DNA from: Pararhizobium sp.
Lineage (GTDB): Bacteria > Pseudomonadota > Alphaproteobacteria > Rhizobiales > Rhizobiaceae
Assembly: GCA_017794825.1 (NCBI GenBank)
Contig: CP051237.1
Coordinates: forward strand, 372,001-436,000
Direction: 5' to 3'
Length of the DNA: 64,000 bases
The notes below the pieces were generated by a model. It was not told where the DNA came from and did not search any database. It was given only the letters and a program-made list of their open reading frames with translations. Shown one piece after another: positions 15,507 through 24,019 of the stretch; position 1 is the first letter of the stretch, and each line of letters begins with the position of its first letter. A program made the position numbers and the translations under genes.

Positions 15507-16622
15507 TTAGAAGCTGCGCGTGAAGCGCAGGAAGCCGGTCGTGATGTCGCCGATTTCATCGGCGTCGAAGTACTGAACGTAAGCACGGATTTCGAAGTCC
15601 GTGACCGGTGTCCAGACCAGTTCGAGTTCGGCCTGCCAGGCGTCGATGCCAGTGCTGATATTCTGGTAGGCAGTTCCGGCCGGGTAATAGAAATCACCAA
15701 AATATTGACCGCCGACCGACGCCGAGAACTGAGGCGTGAACTGCCACCGGAACGAACCAAGGACCGACCATTCAGGCGTTACCGAACAATTTGCAAAGGA
15801 AAGCACGCCAAACAGACATTCGCCGGTAGCCGTATCGGTTTTGAAGCTCTTGTTGCCGCCGTATGCAGTGGCGCCGTCGGGAGCATAATAGCCGTACAGG
15901 ATGAAGTTACCGGCTGAACCGATGTCTGTCACGAGACCTGCGCCGTAACCGGCATTGCCTGTGTCGTCATCGTATCCGCCTTTGACAAAGACGTTGAGCG
16001 GGCCGAATGCGCCGCCGATCTTGCCGACGAAGTTCGGCGTCCAGTCGGAATTGTCGTTATTTTCAACAGATGCGGCGATGTAAAAGTTGCCGGTGTTGAA
16101 GGTGTAGCCGATCTGTTGGCGCTGCTGATAGCCGTAACCCATGCCATCCCAGGAGTGCGAACCGAAGTTCGTTGGGCCGGTGTTGTAGGCGTCTACCCAG
16201 TAGGATTCGGAGTAACCCATGAACAGGCCGCCGAGGCGGATCCAGCCCTGGTCAACGCTGACGGGACCGTCGCCATTGTCTCCGAATGTGCCCTGGAAAC
16301 GGATACGGGAAGCCAGTTCGCCCCATTCCGTGTCCGAACGCGCGTCGAAGTTCATGCGAGCGCGTGTGCTGTTTTCCCAGCTTTGATCATAGCTGGAGTC
16401 ATAGCTCACATTGGTCGCGCCAACCTGAAACCAGACATAACCGCTGATGCGAAGGCAGGTTTCGGTGCCCGGGATGTAGAAGTAGCCGTTGCCGAACGCG
16501 TCGCAGACGCGGACATATTCAACGGGTTCCGGCTCGGCAGCGATGATGGCGTCGGCTGCGGATGCGCCAGAGGCTGCAAACATTGCTGCAGCGGAGCCGA
16601 GAAGCAGGCTCTTGATTTTCAT
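15507..16622 (-). CDS. Omp2-type porin 2
   Basis: 371 residues, closely related to porin 1: the first ~70 residues are identical, and the central GGLFMGYSESYWVDAYNTGP and C-terminal LRFTRSF segments match. Differences concentrate in exposed-loop-like stretches (for example residues ~205-215 and 260-280). The signal peptide and Phe terminus are intact, so it should be functional. The DNA of the first ~200 bases differs at about one position only, which suggests gene conversion. Its start codon is inside a perfect hairpin (16620-16646) that porin 1 has only in shortened form. Confidence 0.95.
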   Translation of the reverse strand: MKIKSLLLGSAAAMFAASGASAADAIIAAEPEPVEYVRVCDAFGNGYFYIPGTETCLRISGYVWFQVGATNVSYDSSYDQSWENSTRARMNFDARSDTEWGELASRIRFQGTFGDNGDGPVSVDQGWIRLGGLFMGYSESYWVDAYNTGPTNFGSHSWDGMGYGYQQRQQIGYTFNTGNFYIAASVENNDNSDWTPNFVGKIGGAFGPLNVFVKGGYDDDTGNAGYGAGLVTDIGSAGNFILYGYYAPDGATAYGGNKSFKTDTATGECLFGVLSFANCSVTPEWSVLGSFRWQFTPQFSASVGGQYFGDFYYPAGTAYQNISTGIDAWQAELELVWTPVTDFEIRAYVQYFDADEIGDITTGFLRFTRSF

Positions 16623-16646
16623 TTTCTGACCTCCAGTCAGAAAATG
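16620..16646 (-). promoter_or_regulatory. Hairpin enclosing the porin 2 start codon and ribosome-binding site
   Basis: On the minus strand CATTTTCTGAC, then TGGAG, then GTCAGAAAATG: an 11-bp perfect stem with a 5-base loop. The final ATG is the start codon and the GGAGG straddles loop and stem. If transcription begins upstream of 16646, the start would be sequestered. Porin 1 shares only the TGAC/GTCA base of this stem. Confidence 0.65.
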
Positions 16647-16789
16647 AATGCCGGTAGTGATTTTAGAAAATACGATTTAATTTCAGATACTTATTAAATT
16701 CTCGATTGAATGGGAAATTTGGCGGCGGCTATTCGCACCTGGAATACGCTGCCCAAACGGACGGAATTTCCTGGCGCTCCGCGCTGAAA

Positions 16790-17131
16790 TCAGTCGCCGA
16801 ACGTGTCTTGCAGCCTCAATTGACCTGCAAAATCTCCGAACTCGGTTTCGCCGCGGCTGTCGAACTGAAGGCGCGCGCGGCTGCCTGTCTCGCCACCGCC
16901 GGACCGGCTGGACGTCCCGAACTGGGTCCAGACATAGCCGCTGACCCGTAGACAGGTGTTCGTGCCAGGAACCAGCGCATAGCCTTCGCCCCAGGAAGCG
17001 CAAACGCCGTTATCTTCCTGGTATTCGAGGGAATCGAGTGAATCGAAAGTCAACTCCTCGTCCGCGAAAGCGCCGGACCAGCTCAAAACACCGCATATCA
17101 AAACGGCTGCAGAAAGAGATTTCGCAAACAT
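16790..17131 (-). pseudogene. Truncated porin (N-terminal third only)
   Basis: 113 residues from the ATG at 17131, with signal peptide (MFAKSLSAAVLICGVLSWSGAFA). The mature part has the porin signature CASWGEGYALVPGTNTCLRVSGYVW and an early beta-strand segment RARLQFDSRGETEFGDFAG. It ends in a stop after LQDTFGD, where full porins continue for about 250 more residues. The remaining sequence cannot be found downstream before porin 2. It is a divergent third member of the locus, not a recent copy of porins 1 or 2. A short expressed protein cannot be excluded, since the signal peptide and frame are intact. Confidence 0.7.
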
Positions 17132-17249
17132 ATCGTGCCTTTCGCCGATCCCGCCCGTCCGGTGAGACGGGTCGGGATCATTGTGAAAGACAATGCGTCG
17201 AGATTCTGGTGATTTCAAGTCCGCCAGTCGGATCGGAGGCTCGCGCCCG

Positions 17250-17516
17250 TCAGTGCATCGTCATCCATTCGCGAGCGGAGCGCAGCGCCGAGGCGAGTTC
17301 TCCCTTGCTCATGGTCTTCGACAGATCGGCGCGCAATTCCGCAGCCCTCTCCGAGCCCTTGATCGCCGCTATGTTGAACCATTTATGGGCTGCGACATAG
17401 TCCAGCGGACAATCGCGCCCGATCGCATACATCATTCCCATTTCACAGAATATATCGGCTTCCGCCCTGCCGCCTGCCGCTGCAAGCTGCTGATCGAGCA
17501 ATTCGTAACGCGCCAT
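17250..17516 (-). CDS. Small Sel1-repeat-like protein
   Basis: 88 residues. The segment EADIFCEMGMMYAIGRDCPLDYVAAHKWFNIAA has the Sel1/TPR-like spacing (LG.MY..G..VPxDxxxAxKWFxxAA) of one repeat plus part of a second. There is no signal peptide. Proteins of this size and pattern are common single-gene hypotheticals in Rhizobiales; the role is unknown, probably protein-protein contact. It stands alone beside the truncated porin. Confidence 0.7.
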   Translation of the reverse strand: MARYELLDQQLAAAGGRAEADIFCEMGMMYAIGRDCPLDYVAAHKWFNIAAIKGSERAAELRADLSKTMSKGELASALRSAREWMTMH

Positions 17517-17904
17517 CTTCTTGTCCCCGTTTAATCGTTTGTCTTGCCTCTTAAACTTCCGAGAGAGCCCCGGTTTGCGCCGGTTTGTCCGGCGTTTTGT
17601 TGATGAGGCGAGTGTGCACGCCGCCGCTGAATCCGGCGTTAAGCAGCATGATTAACTGGAGGAAAACGAAACTCAAACGATTGGTAAATTTGGGTTTTTG
17701 TTAAACATCGCAATGCCCGACTTTGCGGCGTTTCGCGTTGAATTTAATAAAATTGCAGGAATTCGAATCGCAACCCTTTGCTAACCACAGCAAAAGGCGA
17801 TGTACGAAAACCTGTTGGTCGCGTATCCGAATTTGGCCGATTGGCAGCCGCCTGAAATCCCGATAACGTCATCCGCAAGACATTGAATGTGGAGGAGATA
17901 TAAT
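17517..17904. other. Intergenic region with a GC-rich hairpin
   Basis: 388 bases. CGCCGG (17578-17583) and CCGGCG (17589-17594) form a 6-bp stem followed by TTTT on the plus strand, although no plus-strand gene ends here. Around 17640 GTTAA and TTAAC face each other nine bases apart. The rest is AT-rich and likely contains the promoters of the two flanking divergent genes. Confidence 0.4.
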
Positions 17905-18255
17905 ATGTTCAGACGGCTGCTCGCGTGCCTGCTGCTTCCCGGTTTGCTGATATCGTCTTCGGCGATCGCCGCCGACGCCATTCAGGGAAACTGGACGACG
18001 GAGTCCGGAGAAACGGCGTCAATCGCGCCTTGCGGCGGGGGGAATTTCTGCATCACGCTGAAAACCGGCTCCTATGCGGGCAAGAAGATCGGCACGCTCG
18101 CCAATAGCGGCGGCGTCTACAAGGGCAAGATCACGGATCCTTCGGACGACAAGACCTACAGCGGCAAGGCGTCCATTTCGGGCGCCACGCTCAAGATGAG
18201 CGGGTGCGTCCTTGCCGGCCTGATTTGCCGCTCCCAGAACTGGACAAAGCAGTAG
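17905..18255 (+). CDS. Secreted DUF2147 family protein
   Basis: 116 residues from the ATG at 17905, which has GGAGGAGA seven bases upstream; the ATG at 17887 lies before that site. The signal peptide (1-22) ends SSSAIAA. The mature part begins DAIQGNWTTESGETASIAPC and contains GSYAGKKIGTL and SGCVLAGLICRSQNW, typical for DUF2147. The fold is a small lipocalin-like beta barrel in the periplasm; the function is unknown. It is monocistronic and convergent with the GST gene. Confidence 0.82.
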   Translation: MFRRLLACLLLPGLLISSSAIAADAIQGNWTTESGETASIAPCGGGNFCITLKTGSYAGKKIGTLANSGGVYKGKITDPSDDKTYSGKASISGATLKMSGCVLAGLICRSQNWTKQ

Positions 18256-18280
18256 GAAGCATATCTCGAGTCAACGCGCG

Positions 18281-18991
18281 TCAGCGCCGCGCGCGTTGTC
18301 CGAAGAGAACCTTCTGGACTTCCTTGTCATCGGCGAGGTTCGCCTGACGACGCTTGTCCTTGCCGACTTCCGTGCCCTTGATCACGGCCGGTCGCGCCCG
18401 CATCGTCTCGAACCAGCGCTTCAGGCTCGGAAACTCGTCGAGGTCCTGACCCTGACGCTCATACGGCATCACCCAGCCGATACACGCCATGTCGGCGATC
18501 GAATAGTCGCCGGCCAGGAACTCGCGATCCTTCAGCCGCGCATCCATCACGCCATAGAGGCGGTTCACCTCGTTCGTGTATCTGTCGATGGCGTAAGGCA
18601 CCTTCTCGGGCGCATATTGCCTGAAATGATGGGCCTGGCCGGCCATCGGGCCAAGACCGCCCATTTGCCAGAAAAGCCATTCGTCGACGGCGACCCGCGC
18701 GCGTTCGTCCGACGGATAGAAACGGCCGAACTTGCGGCCGAGATATTGCAGGATTGCGCCGGATTCGAAGACCGATATCGGATCGCCGCCTGGTCCTTCC
18801 GGATCTATGATCGCCGGCATCCTGTTGTTTGGAGCGATCTTCAGGAATTCCGGCTCGAACTGCTCGCCCTTGCCGATGTGCACATATTTCACATCGTAGG
18901 GACATTCGAGTTCCTCAAGCATGATGGAAATCTTCCAGCCATTCGGGGTGGGCCAGTAATAGAGTTCGATCGGGCTGGTCTGCTTGGTCAT
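18281..18991 (-). CDS. Glutathione S-transferase (YfcG/Ure2p-like)
   Basis: 236 residues from the ATG at 18991, preceded by CGGAG; the ATG at 19018 is nine codons further out with no better site. The thioredoxin-like N-terminal domain begins IELYYWPTPNGWKISIMLEE, and the ESGAILQYLG motif binds the gamma-glutamyl part of glutathione. The helical C-terminal domain contains YSIADMACIGWVMPY. The start resembles E. coli YfcG (LYFAPTPNGHKIT), which has disulphide-reductase activity with glutathione, so a redox role is likelier than classical conjugation. Confidence 0.9.
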   Translation of the reverse strand: MTKQTSPIELYYWPTPNGWKISIMLEELECPYDVKYVHIGKGEQFEPEFLKIAPNNRMPAIIDPEGPGGDPISVFESGAILQYLGRKFGRFYPSDERARVAVDEWLFWQMGGLGPMAGQAHHFRQYAPEKVPYAIDRYTNEVNRLYGVMDARLKDREFLAGDYSIADMACIGWVMPYERQGQDLDEFPSLKRWFETMRARPAVIKGTEVGKDKRRQANLADDKEVQKVLFGQRARR

Positions 18992-19260
18992 GGTGAGCTC
19001 CGCTAATTCTGTTGCCATTCACTTAGTGCACCGGACAGGCTTCGTGAAGCAAGAGGGCGATCCGATCAGAAAAAAGAGATGAACGGCGGATGGAACGGTC
19101 GTTCTTCTGCACTGACCCGGGTCTGACAACGGGAACACTGATTTCGGGACTTTTCATCGGGGTTGCGGCGACCTGTCATATCATTGTCGCCACCCGGTTC
19201 GGCCCTTTCAAATGCTGCTTAAAAATTGGTCAGTGAGACGGTGTTTGTCGTTTAAATGCC

Positions 19261-20790
19261 ATGCCGTCACGCCTATATTGGAGCATGGACAAGAGAATCA
19301 GACATCACGAACATATATCGATCATATCGCCTCCGGAGATCCCGGATACTTCGCATTCCAATGCGCGGGAAGCGGTCGACGCGATCGAAGCCATTTATAA
19401 CAGAAACGTCAATTTCCTTCGCAAGAAATTCCTGTCGCTGGGGGCCGGAAAGGATTTCGAGCTCTGTCGGCACCGCGCCTATTATCCGCAGGTTTCGCTC
19501 TCGACTTCGACTTTTTCGCAGGTCGATTCACGTCTGGCCTTCGGACATGTGCCGGCTCCGGGAAACTACACCGCGACCATCACCCGTCCGGATCTTTTCA
19601 GAACCTATCTGGAAACCCAGCTCGACCTGCTGATTCGAAATCACAATGTCCAGCTGCAGGTTGGCGAGTCGGATACGCCGATCCCGCTGCATTTCGCGAT
19701 GGGCGACGACACCATTGCGGAAGCGGCCATGGCCAATCCGATCACCACGCCGCTGCGCGATCTCTTCGATACGCCCGACCTCAATATAACCAACGACGCC
19801 ATCGTCAACGGAACCTACGACATAGACAACGCGGACCAGCTGCCGCTTGCCGCCTTCACGGCCCAGCGGGTCGACTATTCCTTGGCGCGCCTGTCGCACT
19901 ACACGGCCACGCGCGCCGAGCATTTCCAGAACTTCGTCCTGTTCACGAACTACCAGTTCTATATCGATGAATTCTGCCAGCACGCACGCGCACTGATGCG
20001 CGAAGGCGGCGGAGGCTACAACGCATTCGTCGAACCCGGCAATCTGGAAACCCTCGCCGGCCAGGATTCGCCGGTCAATCCGGACAGCGCGGTCCGCATG
20101 CCGCAAATGCCCGCCTACCATCTGAAAAAGGAAGGCCATCGCGGCATCACCATGGTCAATATCGGCATCGGCCCGTCCAATGCGAAAACCATTACGGACC
20201 ATGTCGCGGTGCTGCGCCCACATGCCTGGCTGATGCTCGGCCATTGCGCCGGACTGCGCAATACCCAGCGGCTCGGCGACTATGTGCTCGCCCATGCCTA
20301 TGTCCGGGAGGACCATGTGCTGGACGACGATCTGCCGGTCTGGGTGCCGATACCGGCGCTGGCCGAAATTCAGGTGGCGCTGCAGGAAGCCGTCGCGGAC
20401 GTCACTGGCTTCGAAGGCTATGATCTGAAACGCATCATGCGCACCGGCACCGTGGCCACCATCGACAACAGGAACTGGGAGCTTGTCGACCAGAGCGGTC
20501 CGGTGAAACGCCTCTCGCAGTCGCGCGCCATTGCTCTCGACATGGAATCGGCGACCATCGCCGCAAACGGCTTCCGCTTCAGGGTCCCCTACGGCACGCT
20601 CCTGTGTATTTCTGACAAGCCGCTGCACGGCGAACTCAAGCTGCCGGGCATGGCGACCGAATTTTACCGCAAGCAGGTCAACCAGCACCTGAAAATCGGA
20701 ATTCTGGCGCTGGAGAAACTCGGGGAAATGCCGACGGAACGTCTTCATTCCCGCAAGCTCAGAAGCTTCTTCGAACCGGCTTTTCAGTAG
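19261..20790 (+). CDS. amn: AMP nucleosidase
   Basis: About 509 residues. It hydrolyses AMP to adenine and ribose 5-phosphate and so tunes the adenylate pool. The N-terminal AMP-nucleosidase-specific domain spans about 30-190 (ARLSHYTATRAEHFQNFVLF ends it), followed by a purine-phosphorylase-like catalytic domain with GIGPSNAKTITDHVAVLRP, WLMLGHCAGLR and ALDMESATIAANG; the Glu in DMESA contacts the ribose. The start is uncertain: ATG 19261 or ATG 19285, neither with a good ribosome-binding site. It ends one base before the end of the convergent MFS gene. Confidence 0.93.
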   Translation: MPSRLYWSMDKRIRHHEHISIISPPEIPDTSHSNAREAVDAIEAIYNRNVNFLRKKFLSLGAGKDFELCRHRAYYPQVSLSTSTFSQVDSRLAFGHVPAPGNYTATITRPDLFRTYLETQLDLLIRNHNVQLQVGESDTPIPLHFAMGDDTIAEAAMANPITTPLRDLFDTPDLNITNDAIVNGTYDIDNADQLPLAAFTAQRVDYSLARLSHYTATRAEHFQNFVLFTNYQFYIDEFCQHARALMREGGGGYNAFVEPGNLETLAGQDSPVNPDSAVRMPQMPAYHLKKEGHRGITMVNIGIGPSNAKTITDHVAVLRPHAWLMLGHCAGLRNTQRLGDYVLAHAYVREDHVLDDDLPVWVPIPALAEIQVALQEAVADVTGFEGYDLKRIMRTGTVATIDNRNWELVDQSGPVKRLSQSRAIALDMESATIAANGFRFRVPYGTLLCISDKPLHGELKLPGMATEFYRKQVNQHLKIGILALEKLGEMPTERLHSRKLRSFFEPAFQ

Positions 20791-20791
20791 C

Positions 20792-22054
20792 TCACGCTGG
20801 CGCGCCGTCTTCCCGCCAGTTCGGATCCAGCCGGCTGATGCTGCGATGGCGCCGCCATAGCAACGCGACCATCACAAGCGCTATTGCGCAGGCGCCAATG
20901 CCGATCATCAGCGGGAAACCCGGATTGATCGACATCGTGGCGCCGCCGATGAACGACGTCGATCCGGAGCCGATCGTGTAAAGGGCGATCGCCACGCCCA
21001 TGACCCATCCCTGTTCTGTCCCGTCCACGCTTTGCGAGAACATGGACAGCAGCGTCGGATAGGTGAACGAAAAAGCGCCGATCAACGGGATGACGAGCAC
21101 ATAGGCGAGCAGCGGCCAGGGATTGACGAGCAGCGCCGCCATGGCGGCGATCATGACGATGACAGTAACCACGATCACCTGGACCTGGGTTGCGCGCGCT
21201 GCGACGGGACCAACCAGAAACGCGCTGATAAATCCCATGGTCGCGCCCATGACAATCATGACCGCGCTGTTCTGGACGGTGTCGAACTGGAAACGCGTAA
21301 ACAGGAAGTCGCTCAGGAAGATGAAACAGGCGTTGAAACCCATCACCGCGAAAAAGTACACCGGCGCCAGACGCAGGGTGACGGGATGTTTCATTATCCG
21401 CCAGAGCGTGAGGAACACTTCCGAAAGGCCGAAATCGATCCGACGCCGCCTGGCCAGGGTTTCGGAGAAAAACACCGAAATCAGGACTATGTTGACCGCA
21501 ATCAGCAACATGGCGGTATAAAGAGGCCACTGCAAAGAAGCGTAGGCGCCCATTACCGTCTTGTCGCTGAAGACGCCGGTAAACAGCGGGCCGGTCACCA
21601 GTCCGAGCGCAACCGCGCCGCCGATGTATCCCATCAGCCGCGCCTTCTGCCTGTCGTCGTCGCATTGATCGATAAGGGCGGCTTGCGCAATCGGCTGGTT
21701 GCCGGCCGTGAAGCCTCCGACAACTCGACCGATAATGAGAAGCGTCAGGCTGGCGGTCTCAAGAGCCATCGCGGTGCAGGCATAGGCGGCCAATGCGCCC
21801 ACAAGGCAAATCAGGATGCAGATTTTGCGGCCGATATAGTCCGAGAGTTTGGAGATAAAGGCCGCCCCGAAGAACCAGGCCGTAAAAAACAGGCCCAGAA
21901 CGATGCCGAATCGCATTTCGCGCGAGGCCGCCGACATGGATTTCGGCAGGAAATCCTGGGTCGGATCGAGCATGATCGAGCTTAGAAGCGGGAACAAAAG
22001 CCCCTGCCCCAGTATGTCGATATAGACAACGAACAGGAGCGCCAGTCTCGCCAT
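20792..22054 (-). CDS. MFS transporter (TetA-like branch)
   Basis: 420 residues, twelve predicted helices. The loop 2-3 motif is KLSDYIGRKICILICLVG, close to the MFS motif A, and GRVVGGFTAGNQPIAQAALID resembles the motif-B/C region of tetracycline-type drug/H+ antiporters. It is probably a drug or metabolite exporter at the inner membrane; the substrate is unknown. It lies 27 bases downstream of the ETF-QO gene on the same strand, so it could share its transcript, and it is convergent with amn. Confidence 0.85.
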   Translation of the reverse strand: MARLALLFVVYIDILGQGLLFPLLSSIMLDPTQDFLPKSMSAASREMRFGIVLGLFFTAWFFGAAFISKLSDYIGRKICILICLVGALAAYACTAMALETASLTLLIIGRVVGGFTAGNQPIAQAALIDQCDDDRQKARLMGYIGGAVALGLVTGPLFTGVFSDKTVMGAYASLQWPLYTAMLLIAVNIVLISVFFSETLARRRRIDFGLSEVFLTLWRIMKHPVTLRLAPVYFFAVMGFNACFIFLSDFLFTRFQFDTVQNSAVMIVMGATMGFISAFLVGPVAARATQVQVIVVTVIVMIAAMAALLVNPWPLLAYVLVIPLIGAFSFTYPTLLSMFSQSVDGTEQGWVMGVAIALYTIGSGSTSFIGGATMSINPGFPLMIGIGACAIALVMVALLWRRHRSISRLDPNWREDGAPA

Positions 22055-22081
22055 CAGGTTCCCCGGCCCCCTGAAGCCTCG

Positions 22082-23752
22082 TCACATCTCGGTGTAGACA
22101 GGTCCCTCGCCGCCCTGCGGCGGAACCCAGTTTATGTTCTGGTTGGGGTCCTTGATGTCACAGGTCTTGCAGTGAACGCAGTTCTGCGCGTTGATGACGA
22201 AACGCGGCTCTTCCTCGCCTTCCGTGACCCATTCATAGACCGCCGCCGGACAATAACGGGACGACGGTCCGGCATAGACTTCGAATTCCGACTTTTCCTG
22301 AAGTTCCGGATCCTTCACCTGCAGATGAACCGGTTCGTCTTCCTCGTGATTGGTGTTCGACAGGAACACGGACGAAAGCCGGTCGAAAGTCAGCACGCCG
22401 TCGGGCTTCGGATAGTCGATCTTCTTGCAGTCCTTCGCAGGCTTGAGGCAGGCATAGTCCGGCTTGCCGTGCTTCATCGTGCCGAGGAAGGAAAAGCCGC
22501 CGAGAAGCGTATTGACCCACATGTCCAGGCCGCCCAGCATGACCCCGCCGATTGTGCCGAGTTTCGACCACAGCGGCTTGACGTTGCGCACGAGCTTCAG
22601 ATCCTTGCCGATGTCGCTGTCGCGCCATTCTGCTTCATAGGCCGCGATCTCGTCAGAGGCGCGTCCTTCCTTCAGCGCCGCGGCGACGTGCTCCGCCGCC
22701 ATCATGCCGGAGAGGACCGCGTTGTGCGAACCCTTGATGCGCGGAACATTGACGAAGCCCGCCGAACAGCCGATCAGCGCGCCGCCCGGGAAGGTCAGTT
22801 TCGGAACGGATTGCCATCCGCCTTCGGTGATGGCGCGACCGCCATAAGAGATGCGTTTGGCGCCTTCAAAGGTCGGCGCGATCGCCGGATGCGTCTTGAA
22901 GCGCTGGAACTCGCCGAACGGCGAGAGATACGGGTTCTGATAGTTGAGGTGCATCACAAAGCCGACTGCGACCTTGTTGTCTTCCAGATGATAGAGGAAG
23001 GAGCCGCCCCCTGTCTTCATGTCGAGCGGCCAGCCGAAACTGTGCTGGACCAGACCCGGCTGGTGTTTTTCCGGCGCGACTTCCCAGAGTTCCTTTATCC
23101 CGAGCCCGAATTTCTGCGGCTCCCGGCCCTTCGAGAGATCGAACCGGTTGATAAGCTGCTTGGCGAGCGACCCGCGCACGCCTTCGCCGATCAGCACGTA
23201 TTTGCCGTGCAGCTCCATGCCGCGCGCGTAGTTCGGTCCGGGCTTGCCTTCGCGATCCAGCCCCATGTCGCCAGTCGCGACGCCCATCACCGCGCCGTCG
23301 TCATTGTAAAGCAATTCGGTCGCCGCGAAGCCGGGATAGACCTCGACGCCCGCTTCCTCGGCCTTGGCGCCCAGCCAGCGGCACACATTACCAAGCGAGA
23401 CGATGTAGTTTCCGTGATTGTTCATCAGCGGCGGCATCATGAAATTCGGCAAGGTCACCGAACCGGCGGGGCCGAGAAACAGAAACTTGTCTTGTCTGAC
23501 AGGCGTCTTGAAAGGGTGTTCGGGATCGTCGCGCCAGTCCGGCAAAAGCCGGTCGACGCCGACGGGATCCACGACGGCGCCCGACAGGATATGCGCGCCG
23601 ACCTCGGCGCCCTTTTCCAGGACGACCACCGACATTTCCGGATCCAACTGCTTGAGACGGATTGCCGCGGACAGGCCTGCGGGGCCGGCGCCGACGATAA
23701 CCACGTCGAACTCCATGCTCTCGCGTTCCGGCAGTTCCATCTCTTCACTCAT
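22082..23752 (-). CDS. etfD: Electron transfer flavoprotein-ubiquinone oxidoreductase
   Basis: 556 residues from the ATG at 23752, with TTGGAGGG upstream; the open frame extends to 24844 but that part is the complement of the glycosylase gene. It passes electrons from ETF, reduced by acyl-CoA and other dehydrogenases, to ubiquinone. Visible: the FAD-binding VVIVGAGPAGLSAAIRLKQL near the start, a monotopic membrane-contact region, and the C-terminal 4Fe-4S motif (YCPAAVYEW, then QNCVHCKTCDIKDPNQNINW). Length and termini match bacterial ETF-QO. A LiuR-like box lies 112 bases upstream. Confidence 0.96.
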   Translation of the reverse strand: MSEEMELPERESMEFDVVIVGAGPAGLSAAIRLKQLDPEMSVVVLEKGAEVGAHILSGAVVDPVGVDRLLPDWRDDPEHPFKTPVRQDKFLFLGPAGSVTLPNFMMPPLMNNHGNYIVSLGNVCRWLGAKAEEAGVEVYPGFAATELLYNDDGAVMGVATGDMGLDREGKPGPNYARGMELHGKYVLIGEGVRGSLAKQLINRFDLSKGREPQKFGLGIKELWEVAPEKHQPGLVQHSFGWPLDMKTGGGSFLYHLEDNKVAVGFVMHLNYQNPYLSPFGEFQRFKTHPAIAPTFEGAKRISYGGRAITEGGWQSVPKLTFPGGALIGCSAGFVNVPRIKGSHNAVLSGMMAAEHVAAALKEGRASDEIAAYEAEWRDSDIGKDLKLVRNVKPLWSKLGTIGGVMLGGLDMWVNTLLGGFSFLGTMKHGKPDYACLKPAKDCKKIDYPKPDGVLTFDRLSSVFLSNTNHEEDEPVHLQVKDPELQEKSEFEVYAGPSSRYCPAAVYEWVTEGEEEPRFVINAQNCVHCKTCDIKDPNQNINWVPPQGGEGPVYTEM

Positions 23753-23863
23753 GCCAAATCCCTCCAACACTCTTGCGCCTCGGCGTATTCCTACAGGGAA
23801 TAACCCGCGCGCAAGGCCAGTGCAATTGTTTAGAACCATTCCGTTCTTCTGATACTGATTTAC

Positions 23864-23880
23864 CTTGACGTAAACGTAAG
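23864..23880 (-). promoter_or_regulatory. LiuR-type MerR operator candidate
   Basis: Read on the minus strand this is CTTACGTTTACGTCAAG, close to the LiuR (MerR family) consensus known from comparative genomics of branched-chain amino acid and acyl-CoA catabolism in Proteobacteria. It lies 112 bases upstream of etfD in the divergent region shared with the glycosylase gene. Genes for ETF-QO are known members of such regulons. The liuR gene is not in the window. Confidence 0.55.
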
Positions 23881-24019
23881 TCAACATCAACTGCCTGAAA
23901 CGACGCCGGCGCCGATGTTTCGCGGCCTGTGGCCAACGGCGCAGCGCGCCTTTCATCCACAGCCGTTTCTCTCTCACAGTTCGCTTTTCTCCGACCGGCC
24001 ACTGGGATAGGATCGCGGC

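Noticed and set aside
22172..23803. Long open frame (543 codons) on the plus strand
   Set aside because: It is the exact complement of the ETF-QO gene, whose FAD and 4Fe-4S motifs are unambiguous.
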